This document shows, one piece after another, positions 36,351 through 48,300 of a stretch of 64,000 nucleotides of DNA. This DNA is from Sciurus carolinensis (taxonomy: Eukaryota; Chordata; Mammalia; Rodentia; Sciuridae). The stretch covers positions 109,431,160-109,495,159 of the forward strand of contig NC_062219.1 of NCBI RefSeq assembly GCF_902686445.1, in the 5' to 3' direction. Position 1 is the first letter of the stretch, and the number at the start of each line of letters is the position of its first letter. The translations under genes were made by a program, and so were the position numbers. The notes under the pieces were generated by a model, which was not told where the DNA came from, made no database searches, and saw only the letters and a list, made by a program, of their open reading frames with translations.

Positions 36351-38669
36351 CTTTTTAAAAAAGAAAGAAATGTAAACTGGCAGACAGAAAAGGAATATCA
36401 AAAACTTCTCATTACTTTGTCACACATCAGTGTGCTCAGTTTCAAAAAGAATAAGTAGTTGAGTTTCAGAAGAACATCTTGTCCAGAACTGCCTGTCTCA
36501 CTTTGAAAACTCCTGAGAAAGGACTGGCTCATATTGCCTCAAGCCAGGGAACGTTAAGTTTCTAGCAGAACAATTTTTGTTTTTAATTGAAATGCAAGAA
36601 GAGTTGGCACTCCAAAAATAGAACTATTTGTTCTGTAGGTTTTTTTCACCCTTAGGTGTTATCCATTCCCTCTCTCTTCGAACATGGAAGTGACGTCACA
36701 GACCATGCTCTGAAGAACCTGGTTCCTAATGTGTATGTAAGAGTGTGTGTATGGTGGTGATGGAGTTGGAGGTGCCTTCGCTCACTCCTGTCTGAAACTT
36801 GGTATTCAGGGGTGCTGGGGAGCCAGAGTGCACCACTGGCCGTGGGAGCTGATTTAGAGGACACTGAAAGTCCTCTTTTCTCCAGAACATTGAAGATCCG
36901 ACAGGCTACCTGCTGAAGCAATTCTGTGAAGGGAGCCTTGCAGTACTAGGTGCCATGTGCCCTAAAGAAGGGCCTACAGGAGGCATGCTGCTGTGCTGCT
37001 GGTGGCCTCTGCTTGCCAAGGTGGGCAGTGTCTTCTTTGGTGCTCTTGAGGAGCCAGGTCCAGAGAAAACCCCCCTTCCTGACTTCAGGGAAACTCTGGG
37101 GAGGGTTTTGCCACTGCTAGAACACAGCTGCCTTGCCATCAGCCAGGGCCAGTCTTGGCAAGCGGATAAGCCAGAGGAGATGAGGAAGGGAAAGGAATTT
37201 TGTAGCACTGGAAAGATGGAGAGAGGAGAGGGATCTCATTTGGGTTCTTCTGTCACTCAGCACATTGGAATAAAAAAGACCCTCCACGTAGTCTTTTCCA
37301 TGCCAAAAATCTCACTGGGTAATCTCAGACAGGTTACATAGACTTTCTGTGTTTCACTGACGTCATGCTTCAAGAGGTACAATGCTTCTCTTCTTTGATT
37401 CCTATTATACTTTGTAAATAATCTTTCAAGCATTCATTATTGTTGAAAAGTCACACTGCTGGAGATTTTGAAAGCAAAAATTTGATAGACTTTCAAAATC
37501 TTTTTATACCAAACATAGTGACTAGTACACAGACATTCTTAAAATTGAGTCAGTGAATTTATGAACAAATGAATATAGGGAATACAAGTGAACCAGGCAG
37601 TCAGTAAATTATTTAGAAGATTAAAGATCAGATCAGATATCACAATGACATGGCAATGATAAAACTAAACAAATGGTACCATTGTCCCATTGAGGCCATT
37701 TCCAAACACTGCTTTCTGGGATTGGTTGTATCAGATGCTAGACCAACATTCAGAGGATAGTAGATCTGGGTATCCAAGAGCCTTTGTAGTAGCTGCACAA
37801 GGGCAGGCTGGAACCCTGTGTGCCATCTCACCTGGCCTTATTTCTGCACTGCTCCACTCTGAGGACCCAGGATGAGGATTCCAACCCTGATCTGATTGGA
37901 AATGTGGAGACAACAGAGCACCCCAGTTCTGCTTGGAGGACTTGGGGAATCCTATCCAGTAGTTGGCACTCCGTGTTGCTTCTTGGGGTTACTGATGGGA
38001 AAGATGTAATGAACACCAAGAAACTGTGGGCAAGCTGAACTTTGATTAGAGTAAGTTACTAAAAATCAACATTAATTTCCTTATATGTTTCACTTTGTCG
38101 TCCTCTTCTCTCCTCATTGATTACCCTCATTGATCTTCCAGATGAGCTGAATGGCTCTCCTCTTATTCAGTCACAGGCTAAAAGCATAAGGGATGGAATT
38201 TTATACAGCCCTCTACTCATGTTCCTATAAATACTTCCTGTGGGTGATGTGATCTATGAAAAGCCCAGTTGTGAGAGTCTAATGGAGGGTTAACCATGGA
38301 AGCTGGTAAGCAAATAGCCTGGCTTCAGGTTAACAAACAGGCTGTTGCTTATTTGGAAAGTCCAGTAGCTTTTCCTCTGGATTCACACTCAGTCCTCTGC
38401 AGTTTCCCAGGTCTAGCAAGCTGCTCCACGAATATAAAGTGGGGTGGAAATGCTGAGACAGATTTTCATCTCTTTAGAGAACAATGTCCAACTCTTCAAG
38501 TCATCCTCTTGATACAGGAAGCAGTTTCTAAACACCACGGCATCATTTAAATTATTGTCTTGTGTATTCGTTTTAGGAGATTATAGTTTTAGAGCAAACA
38601 AAAGCAGACACTACTCCAGTTGGTATGTTTCAGTTAAAAAATAGGGACTGAGACATTCTGGGTATGAGC

Positions 38670-38870
38670 CTGTCCTCTAGCACTTCCAGCTGTGGGATTT
38701 GGACAAATCAACTAGATTCTCCTAGTCTTGATTTCCTCACCTTTGGAATGGGGAAAAGTAAACTTCTTTCATGGATTGTTCTGATGATGATTAAAAAGGA
38801 AACTTGGTGCCAGGAATTGTGCAAAATGCTGGGCATGCAATGAACCTTCCAATTTTGCTTATATCATTAT
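38670..38870 (-). repeat. MIR element
   Basis: agctgtgggatttggacaaa, tgatttcctcacctttggaa and tgctgggcatgcaatgaa. Confidence 0.65.
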
Positions 38871-39419
38871 TCATTTGGTGAATGAACTTCTTTGAGTAAC
38901 TCCTAGTGTGATTTCAAAACATCATGACCAATTAAGAATGAAAAGATATCTCTTCCATTTTATCAAAATAATAAGTTGGATATATAATATGAAGTTTTAT
39001 AAACAAATTTTAAAACTCTGTATTTATATTTGTATATTTATGTATATGCACTTCCCTGTGTTTACTGTGTATGTGCATGTACTCAAGCATCTGGAAAAAA
39101 TCTGTTAGCAGGAAATTATCAGTGAAGGGACAACTCAATATTTGATTCACTTTATCCTGTCATGTTTGCATGTTTGAAATCATGTATTAACCTTATAATA
39201 AAATTAAGTATAATACCAAAAAAAGACAAAATATAATCTACCGAAATGAAATAATTTTAAAAAGTTGCACTATGCTTACTCTTTTCTGACCAACAAAAAA
39301 AGATATTAGATAAGAAAATACAGTGACTCCACATAGCCTGAGAAACTTAGGCCTCAAGTGACAATTTCCCCATCTATCCCATCTGGGACTGTTTTACTTT
39401 CTACGATGATAGTTGATCT

Positions 39420-39680
39420 TGCCATAGCCCATCTACTCTGAAATCTTTCTTTCTGAATTCTGTTGTTCTCTGAATTTGTACCATATCATTTAGGAATTGT
39501 CAAATGCCTCTGTAATTTGCTTTCTTCCTATATTATATGTGCTAGACCTCTCTCTAAAATCCAATTATAAGCTCTTTTAGGGCAACTATTGCATTAAAAT
39601 TTCCAGTATTTACCACAGTTGTTGCCACACAGGGTGTATACAGTAAGTTTTTAATAAATACCCTTTGATTGAATGTCTGA
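39420..39680 (+). repeat. L2 fragment
   Basis: ttataagctcttttagggca, tgttgccacacagggtgtat and gtttttaataaataccc form an L2 sense 3' end. Confidence 0.5.
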
Positions 39681-40199
39681 GGTCTGGTATCAGGATGGCC
39701 ATGCTGTGCCATAACCATGTTCATATAATAGCAACCTGGAAATTTCAGTGGCTTAACACAACAAGAGTTTATTTCCGGTCTGTAAAAGATTCCTGTGCAT
39801 TGGCAGGGACTTTTCTTTATCCAGTCACTAGGGATCTAGGCTTCCTCTACCTCAAGACCCCCATTTACCAGCACCTGACCTCCGATTGGTTTTATTGGGC
39901 AAAGGAACAGATGGAGAAGACACACTGACTCTCAGGAGACTTGGAACACTTCTGTTGAGATTTCCATTAATTGGGAATTAGTTGCATTCTGAGACTGTTG
40001 CCCCAGCCCAGCCACAGGGGGAGACCAGGACATGTAGGGAAACATATAGATATTTGGGAGCACTAATTGTCCTACCACATGTCTGTATTGTATCTTCTAC
40101 AAAACAATTGCATCAACTAGTTAATATCAGCAGGACCTATAACTCACATATGAAACTTAGCTCAGACTGTGTTAATAACCACATTTCAGAAACTACTAG

Positions 40200-40920
40200 G
40201 ATTCAAGGTTTATTTACACAACAGGCATTTATTGAGTGCCTACTATGTCCTAAACACTATTCTAGGTCTTGGGAATACAGAAGAGGGAAAATAATAAGTT
40301 CCTGTATTTATAGAGCTGAATTTCTAGTGGAAAAAAGATGAGCACTTAACAAATAATGTACAGAGCATGATAGTTTGTGATAAATGTTGGAGAAAAAATG
40401 AGGTAGGGAGGGAAATAGAGCATGTAATTAATGGGGGGGGGGGATGGAATTTGGATTGCAATTTTAAATAGAGCAGGAAAAGCCTCAGTGCAAAGGTCAC
40501 TTTGGAACAAAACCCTGGAAGTGAGAGGACATCCTTTGCATGTCAAGGAAGAGAGCTTTCCTATGGGAAGGAACACATCCAAAACCCTGAGGTGGGGATG
40601 GCGAGCTCAGAATGCCTGGCATGTTGGGTGAGTGACAAGGAGGCCACTACCACTATTGTTGCAGCAAGTGTGCAACTTTGCTGTGTGACATATGGCGCCA
40701 TTTGGGAGTTTTGAGCATAAGAGTAACATAACCACTCTGGCCACTGTGTTGAGGATAGACTATGGGGCAAGGGTTAAGAAAGAAGACCAGTTAGAGTTAT
40801 TACCAGAATTCATGTTGAAAAATGGCAGTGGCTTGGACCATTGCCATCATCCTGAAAAGTTGCAAGGACAGATTTTAAAGGGGAAAAGAAATTCACAAAT
40901 GCAAGATAGCTTTAGCTGAT
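40200..40920 (-). repeat. Old L2-like LINE fragment (tentative)
   Basis: aggcatttattgagtgccta, ctaaacactattctaggtct, ctgaggtggggatggcgag and agagtaacataaccactctg are antisense L2-type sequence. Includes a G11 run at 40433-40443. Confidence 0.5.
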
Positions 40921-41548
40921 AAGATGTTAGCATAAAATCTGATTGTGATGCCTTTTATTATTACCCCAAGTCCAGAAGTCTGTGTTTCAGTCAGTGATTC
41001 AAAAAGCATTCATGCAACATCAACTGACTACCTGGCCCTCTGTTGAGCCCAGGGGACATAAATAAGAGCCAACCTGTGCTTTTTAGAAGCTTGCAATGTA
41101 GTAGGAGTATAAAAACCAGGAAAAACTATAACATCATTAACACCAAAAATAACCCCAGCAGCAGCAGTATAATTATGATGGAAGCATTAGCAAAAGCCGT
41201 TAACTGTTTACTGGATACTGGATGTACCTGTGGATATTAAGAAGATGATATATGGCTGTTATAATTACTATATTTTAATGTTCTTCTTTATAATCAAACT
41301 AGACTGTTATAAAATGAGAGAACTCATGACCAAAAACGTAATAGAACTATCTAACAGTATTATTTTTGTGCTCTATCATCCAGCAGGATCAAGAATTTTG
41401 CCATCCTAGAACCTACATAAGACCCAGCTCAGAAAATGCATGTTCCATTTTTTCCAAATATTACTAGTACCCCAGCCTCACTGACTTGTCAGCTTATTTA
41501 AGTCCTCTTCATTGCATGTTCTTTTTTCTTTTAATTTTCTGTTTGAAG

Positions 41549-41690
41549 AGGTTAAGCTGAAACCACTGCTCAGCAACCAAGATGGCACCACCCAAATTGC
41601 ATGTGCTTTTCTGCCTCTGCAGCTGCCTCGTACTGGTTCATCCTTTTGACTGGCAACACCTAAATCCCACTGGGTTTATTAAATCATCAG
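41549..41690 (+). CDS. PLA2G7: PLA2G7 exon 2 (start codon, signal peptide)
   Basis: Acceptor ttctgtttgaag before 41549, 33 nt of 5' UTR (aggttaagctgaaacc..), ATG at 41582, donor atcatcag/gtaaga. Encodes residues 1-36 and the first base of Gly37. An acceptor two bases later (gaagag) is also possible and would only change the UTR. Confidence 0.93.
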
Positions 41691-44600
41691 GTAAGAGGTA
41701 TATTTGTTGAAGGGCCTGAACAACTGATCTGTTGCCAAACCCAGGTGACCTCAGAGTTGTTGCACATTTGGACTTCTAAGCAAGTTCTATCAAGAAATAC
41801 TGGTTTGGGGACCCTCAATTCTCCTGGCATAGTAAGAGGACCTCACTTTTTCCTCTTTATCACTGAAACTGAGGTAGTGCCCATGTACTGCCATATCATG
41901 ACTGCAGGACAGAACCAGGATGAGACATTTTACTGGAATCTCAGCTTGCATTAATGGTAGAAAACTCCCTCAGTGCTGCTCCTTCTCTCCTTTGCTGCCC
42001 TTATCCACTCCCCCCCAGGCAGGGTAACACAACAGCCCTGGAGTTCCCTCCAAGGCAGTCTCAAAACCTGCTTCCATGAAGATGAGAAGAGACAGGTGTC
42101 CTGGTCAACAGATAGAGTCCTGGTCAGTAGTGGAGGGTGGGAAGAGAGGATGACATTTTAAGGTCTTGGGATCCATAGGGCATTGATCTTTTCTATCAAA
42201 GAGTCAGGAGAAGTGGAGACAAGTAGGCATCAAGAAATGCCAGTGGAGAATGGATGTGGTCACTTGCTCTTTCACCTGTGGTAAGAAAGGAAGGAGAGGA
42301 CAGGAAGACTTGGAGAAGTCCAAGAAGAATGACCCAAGTGGGACAGCCATCTCCAGACAGGTTCATCTCATGTCACCAAGAAGGCTCTTTACAGCAAAGA
42401 GATTGTTTCTGGAGCTTTCTGAATACCTGCTTATCTCAGAGGATTATGATGCATGAACTTCTCTATCTTGTTTCCTATGGAGAACAGTGGGTGGATTATG
42501 AGTGTTGTTACATTATCTGCACCCATAGATCTTCACACCTTAATAAATGTGGTCACCCCAGATCTAGTTGTTCAGGCTCAATGGGTGACTCATTACCATA
42601 ACATTTACAAAAGGGATTTCATAATTTCATTAAGACAAATTTGCCCTACTTCTTAATTGGAGAAATGAATGCCTTATAGGAGAGGGACTGTATCTTATAG
42701 GAAATAGAATAATATATCAAAGGTCCATTCATCCCACAACACTTACCAGGAAGTTAGGCATCAGGATGCACTGATGACTAAGACAAAGAGCTTGTAGTCA
42801 AGCATTCTGAAACCAAGTTGAAATTCCATGGATTGAAAATAAGTAGCATTTTACATGATGGGCAACTGGAGACATTTACATCATGCACTTTATATTGGCA
42901 CAGGGTAAGAAATTCAGGACACCCCCCTCCATTTCCTTATGTTTAAAAGTCATTGAATAACTGTCATTGTACTGGCAGAAACTTGAGGACAGTGACATTA
43001 CTTCATTTATCTTTGTAGTAATAGATTGAGCCCTATGCCCTTCTCATCTTAAATACTCAAAAATGAAAGCATAAATATTCTTAACTATTATAGTTTTTTA
43101 AATAATATTTAAAACAATAGATGATTCTTTATAATTTTGACTAAATGAATACATATACAATATAAATATGAAGATAAAAGGTTTATAAATAGTGATGAGA
43201 TATGTGATTTGCTAATGTAGGTTATAAAGCCATGGAAGAGAAGGTTATTCTAATAGGTGTACGGTTCATCTCCAGGACTGAATATGAGGAATATTTGACG
43301 AATGAACACCTCCAAAATCATGTAATAAGATTAATAGTGCCCTATAGGTTCCAGTGCTCTTTTTAAAATAAAGTTGAACAAAAATAGGAAGAGATATTTG
43401 TAAATTCTGAACCACAAACTACATTATCTAAGAGTGACATCCCACCTGACAAGTTTTCCTCCCTTCCTTTGTGCTGATTCCTGGTGATGGTTTGACCTTT
43501 GAACTGTAGGCTACTGAGCCTTTTCTATAGCCGCCCTGGCACTGATAAACCATAGGACTCTGGAAAACTGTACCAAAAGCTGGGTCAGCTGGACATGTCT
43601 TGTGACCTTCTCAGAGTCAGGTGTCTTGCAATTGGCAGACCTATCACCTCACCTTGACCTACGGCTCCTGAATACTGGGTGAGAAGGTTTTGAGGCAGAT
43701 CATGTTTTGAATAACCAGGGTGACCTAGGTTATTGGAAGGTCACCAGGGCCTAGGGGAATTGAGATCTCACAAGGGAGGAGATTCACTGTGCAGGTTGGA
43801 GCTCTCACAGGGCTCTAGAATGACTTCCAGAGGTTGTGTCTCCAAGGCAGCCATGGGTTCTTTGGGGCTCCTCACTGAACTGTGAGAGCCAAAACCCCCC
43901 TCCCAACCCAGTACTCCCATGCCATGGCTGCCTGTGGGTGGGGGCACAGCAGCTCACAGGCTGCTCATCACAGGACAGGCTGGTATGGCTTCCCCACTGT
44001 GATCTGAACCTGATGTCTCCCTATTACACCATGAAACATGGCTCAGTAGAAAGTTTTGAATGGGAGAGGAAGAACCTTTGATAATTCTAAACAAACCCTG
44101 AAGAGTTCACCTACACAGGTAAAGTTAAAAAAAAAAATTCTGTAGAAGTACCTTGAATTTTCAATCTGCCTGATAAGAAAATGGGATGCTCCAGTTTAAA
44201 TCTTCTAAACTCCTCTGAGGACCTCACCATGAATTTGGCTTAATTTAAATCTGGAAAGTGGACAATTTCAGTTGAGTGCCTATTATAGGACATGTTCTCT
44301 GCTATGTACTTGACCCACACTGTCACTTCACTTGTCCTCCAGGCTGGATAAGTGCCCTCATCCACATTTTATTAATGAAGATCAGAGAGGGGAATAAGTT
44401 GCCTAGGCCAGAGCAGTATAGCTTGTAGGAAGTACACCTGGAATCTGAAATAGTGTCACCTGAATCTTATACACAGAATGTGTTCACCCAGGGTCTTCCT
44501 CAGAACTACCTCCTGTCACTGACCTTACATTGCTGACCTGTGTGTCTAGCCAGGTGACCTGGTACCTTAGCATAGTGTTTCTTAAACTTTACTGAACCTT

Positions 44601-45310
44601 TTCTGTTTCAGTAGAGCTGGGGTAAAGTCTGAGAACATGCATTTCCAAGCTCCAGGAAATGCCTATGATGCTGGACTGTGGATCAGCTTTGAGTAGCAAG
44701 TCCTTATGTATTTCAATAGGTGGCCTCCATCACTGGCAGGTGCTTCCCACGTGAGTCACCAGTGTGGCAGATGTAAATAGGTTTGTTCCCATGACTAAAA
44801 ACCTTCCTGAGCAATGATATTGATGCAGGTGTAATACCTAACATACTGGCAGAGGCAGAGTGTAATGGAAAACACAGCAGAATCTGCCCAGCAGAGGATT
44901 CAACTCTCACAGTCCATAAAGGAGAAGGGGTGGGCAGGCCAAATGTATCAAGAAACGTGAGAGTCTGGTATACTGATATATGGACCCAACATCTTAAAAC
45001 ATGGATTTGACTGTGGTTCAGAAAGAAGAACAGACGAAACTTCAGGTGTGTAGAAGGGTTTTGGCACCAGAAAGAGAAAAGGAATTTCAGGAGTGGGAGG
45101 GTAAAAGAGTATATTTGACAGGTTTGAAAGAAGAGCAAGAGAGACCAATGGCCATTCAGTTTAGTTCAAATCATTTTCACAAATATTTATTGAGTGCTCA
45201 CTATGTGCCAGAAAGTGCATTAAGATCAACAGATACAAAGATGTGGAGATAGCTCCTACTGTGGGAGATAGTGTGCGAATACATGACTTTAATACAGTAT
45301 GAAAGGAAGA

Positions 45311-45353
<43 letters not shown>

Positions 45354-48300
45354 TCACATTATGTTTCTATATATACATACATATATATGTACATATTAAA
45401 ATCAGTGATACTGAGAATGAAAAGATTAAGTCTGTTGGGGGATCAAGGAAGGCATAACTTCTGAAAGTGCCAAGGGGATTTCAAGCACAGACTATATAAT
45501 AGCATTTGTGAAGTTACAGAGACACCGGTATCCTAGTGTGCTAAGACACAGGGAAAGTAATTACTTAAGGGGAAAAGGCAGAAGAGTACCAGGCAGTGAG
45601 CTTGAGCATAGAGGATTTATAGGAACTTTGAATTTAACTTGTGTGCCTGTAACCTCAATGAGTTTCAGCCCCAGGACTCTAGAAAGATAGGCCACATTTG
45701 TTCTTAAAGTCACAGTGCTTTTTGCTTAGGAGGGCACATGCTGATTTAAATACCTTCTACAAACTGCCTTCCAAAGGGACCTCATACATTACCCCTTCAA
45801 GAAAAACCATGACGACAGGAGCCAGTGACAGATTTTAAGAATTGCCTGGTGAGATTTGTGTATTGAATCATTTCAAGAGCCGGGTAAGCAATATATCTTA
45901 AGGAGTCAAAATCCAAGTTGTGCACAGTTAGAGAGATGGAGCTGCTTGATCAAGAGACAGAGAGGGAATTAATGATACAGGTGACAAGATCAGAGATATA
46001 CTGGGGAGATATATACTGGGGAGATAATTCTAACTTAAAAACAAATATTAGAAATTGAGACTTGGATGAATATAGGGGGTTGGTGAGAAAGAGCTGAAAG
46101 AGTAGGATAATTCCAGGTTTCTCTCCCTATCTATGCATGTGAGAGGGAATTCTGTTGTTGTGAGCTGTGTGATTTGGGAGATGACTATTTAGTTTCATCT
46201 TGGACCATTGTCATTGACATTCCTATGGGGAGGGCCTCAGCCAGAGAGATACCCAGTGAGAAGTTTTAAGCACAAATCTGAAATGTGAGATAGTTTATGT
46301 TTAGAAAAAACAGGTTTGGAAAGTCATCTTTAATATACTCTAGACAGCAGCAGGTGACAGCAAGCTTTATTAGGAGGTGATAGTCCGAAACATCTTGGGG
46401 GAAGACCAGGTCTACCTTCAATGTTTTTTTCTTCAAAACTCCTACATAGTGCTTTGCATACAACAGGTCCTCGATTAGTTTAAGAAATGAGAGAGGCCAG
46501 AAATGATGGGAAGTAACTCAATTCCTTTGGGATTCCTTGCATAATAAGGCCTGAGGTGTAATGGGTGATAAATAAGGTAACATGGGCCTTATTTTTCAGG
46601 ATGGACTGATCAAATACGAATGCTGATGGCCTCTGTAAGCTTTGAACATAGTAAAATCCCCAGAGGAAGTGGATCTTACTCTGTTGGTTGCACAGACTTG
46701 ATGTTTGATTATACCAATAAGGTAATACATTGATTAATACAAATTATCCTTTTACTCTAATATTAACCACTGTTAGGACCCAATAGCAGGTGTTAAAACT
46801 TGATATTCCCCTCACCGGAAAATGACTAATATTGCCATTTATATTGCTTCATACAAAGTCTTTGCTAATTTAGTCATTCCATAGCTCTTTGCTGGCATCT
46901 GATTGACTATGAACTCTCCATTCCCTCTCCTCAATGTCTAAAGCAAGGTGCTCATTTTCTTTTCTCACTCAAAAAACATACTGTTATTTTTCTTCTCCTT
47001 ACTCACTGTGTTCAATCACCACAGAAGCTTTAAAAGTTGTCTGGACCTCTTCATGAACAACAGAGATATCTGGGTCCCCACTAATAAAATATGCAAAATA
47101 GCTGTTGGAATAGTTTTGAGAAGCAACTTGACTAAAAACGTATTAATTTCTTTCCTTAACAGAGTACCTTCTTGCGTTTGTATTATCCATCCCAAGATTA
47201 TGATCACTTTGAGACCCTTTGGATCCCAAACAAAGAATATTTTTTGGGTCTTAGTAAATTTATTGGAACACACGAGCCTATGAGCAAAATTTTGAAGTTT
47301 TTATATGGTAAGATTTCCATTGGTCCTACTCTGTTGGCTCTAGAATATGAGAAATGCTTGGAAACAATAAGAATTTTAGAAAATTAAGACTGAAGTCATT
47401 TTTCTGCAATCTAAACATCTCCTAAGATGACAAGGACAGTATTTCTTAGGAGCCTAGGCAACTTTGAGAGAATCCAGGGTTCTCATTTGTCCATTCTGAA
47501 TTTGATGGTAGTAAGTGAAAGGGTCAGACCTACTCTAGCATCTTTCTATAGCTAGCTGATCCTTAGTTTTCCCTCTATGTACCCCTGGGGGAGGCAGGGA
47601 TGTAACAAGAGTAACAGGATGGCTTGGGACCATTACCCTGAATGCTCTGTTAGGCTGAAAGAGGAAGAAAGTAGAAGCCACCATAACTGTACAGATTAAA
47701 AAAAAAAAAGGCTAAATTCTTACTTGTCACAAATGAAGAGACTTGACTCTCTTCCCATCACCTACCCATAAGGAACCAGCCTCTCACTAATAATCTGATG
47801 TTCATTCATCATTTAGTGTGTCTAGATTGTTCCAACACAGACTTTCCTCACCGATCTGACCAGATACTGCCATTGGGTGAATGTTAACTATTCTTCAAAT
47901 TTTTCCATCAAAAACACCTACAAGTTCTAGAATTAATTTTAACTTAGAATTTTCTTAAAAACCAATCTAATGTAGAAATGATGAGAATGTCATTATTACC
48001 CGTCTTTATTGTGAATAATGTATAAATCACTTTCATAGCAATCATCGCCTTCAGTCTTCATGACCACATCTTCATTTTATAGATGAGAAAAAATGAAACC
48101 ACAAAAAACTATGGTAATAATTATGATAGCCTGACAATTGTGAAGGAACAAAGGACAGTATTTTCCATTTTTTGAGCCCCTTACTGGATGAGTAGATAGG
48201 TGCTCAAAGATACTACTTAATTAAATAAAACTCTCACAAAACCCCTAAAAGGTAGCTGTAAGAGAGGAATCTGAAGCTCAGAGAGTAACTCTCCCAAGGA

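Larger units (their letters stand above)
23189..41548 (+). other. PLA2G7: PLA2G7 intron 1 (18.4 kb)
   Basis: GT...AG intron (gtgagg ... tttgaag). No coding exon was recognised. It contains L2, MIR, MER5, Tigger and B1-ID elements and a U6 pseudogene, listed separately. The stretches 23.4-25.2, 26.1-28.0, 36.4-38.6 and 41.1-41.5 kb hold nothing I recognise. Confidence 0.7.
45170..46290 (-). repeat. Old L2-like LINE fragment (tentative)
   Basis: aaatatttattgagtgctca and ctatgtgccagaaagtgcat open an antisense L2-type stretch; ttccaggtttctctccct and atgactatttagtttcatc lie further on. A (TG)n array interrupts it. Confidence 0.45.
41691..46599 (+). other. PLA2G7: PLA2G7 intron 2 (4.9 kb)
   Basis: Contains a DNA transposon-like relic (44575-44705), a MIR (44260-44460), an L2-like stretch with a (TG)n array (45.17-46.3 kb) and otherwise unrecognised sequence at 41.7-44.2 kb. 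Confidence 0.8.

Noticed and set aside
36955..37341. 128-codon plus-strand ORF in intron 1
   Set aside because: No similarity that I recognise and no intron or UTR signals; a mirror ORF of 100 codons on the other strand suggests GC-rich chance openness.
44713..45138. 141-codon minus-strand ORF in intron 2
   Set aside because: Chance ORF antisense to PLA2G7, no family features.
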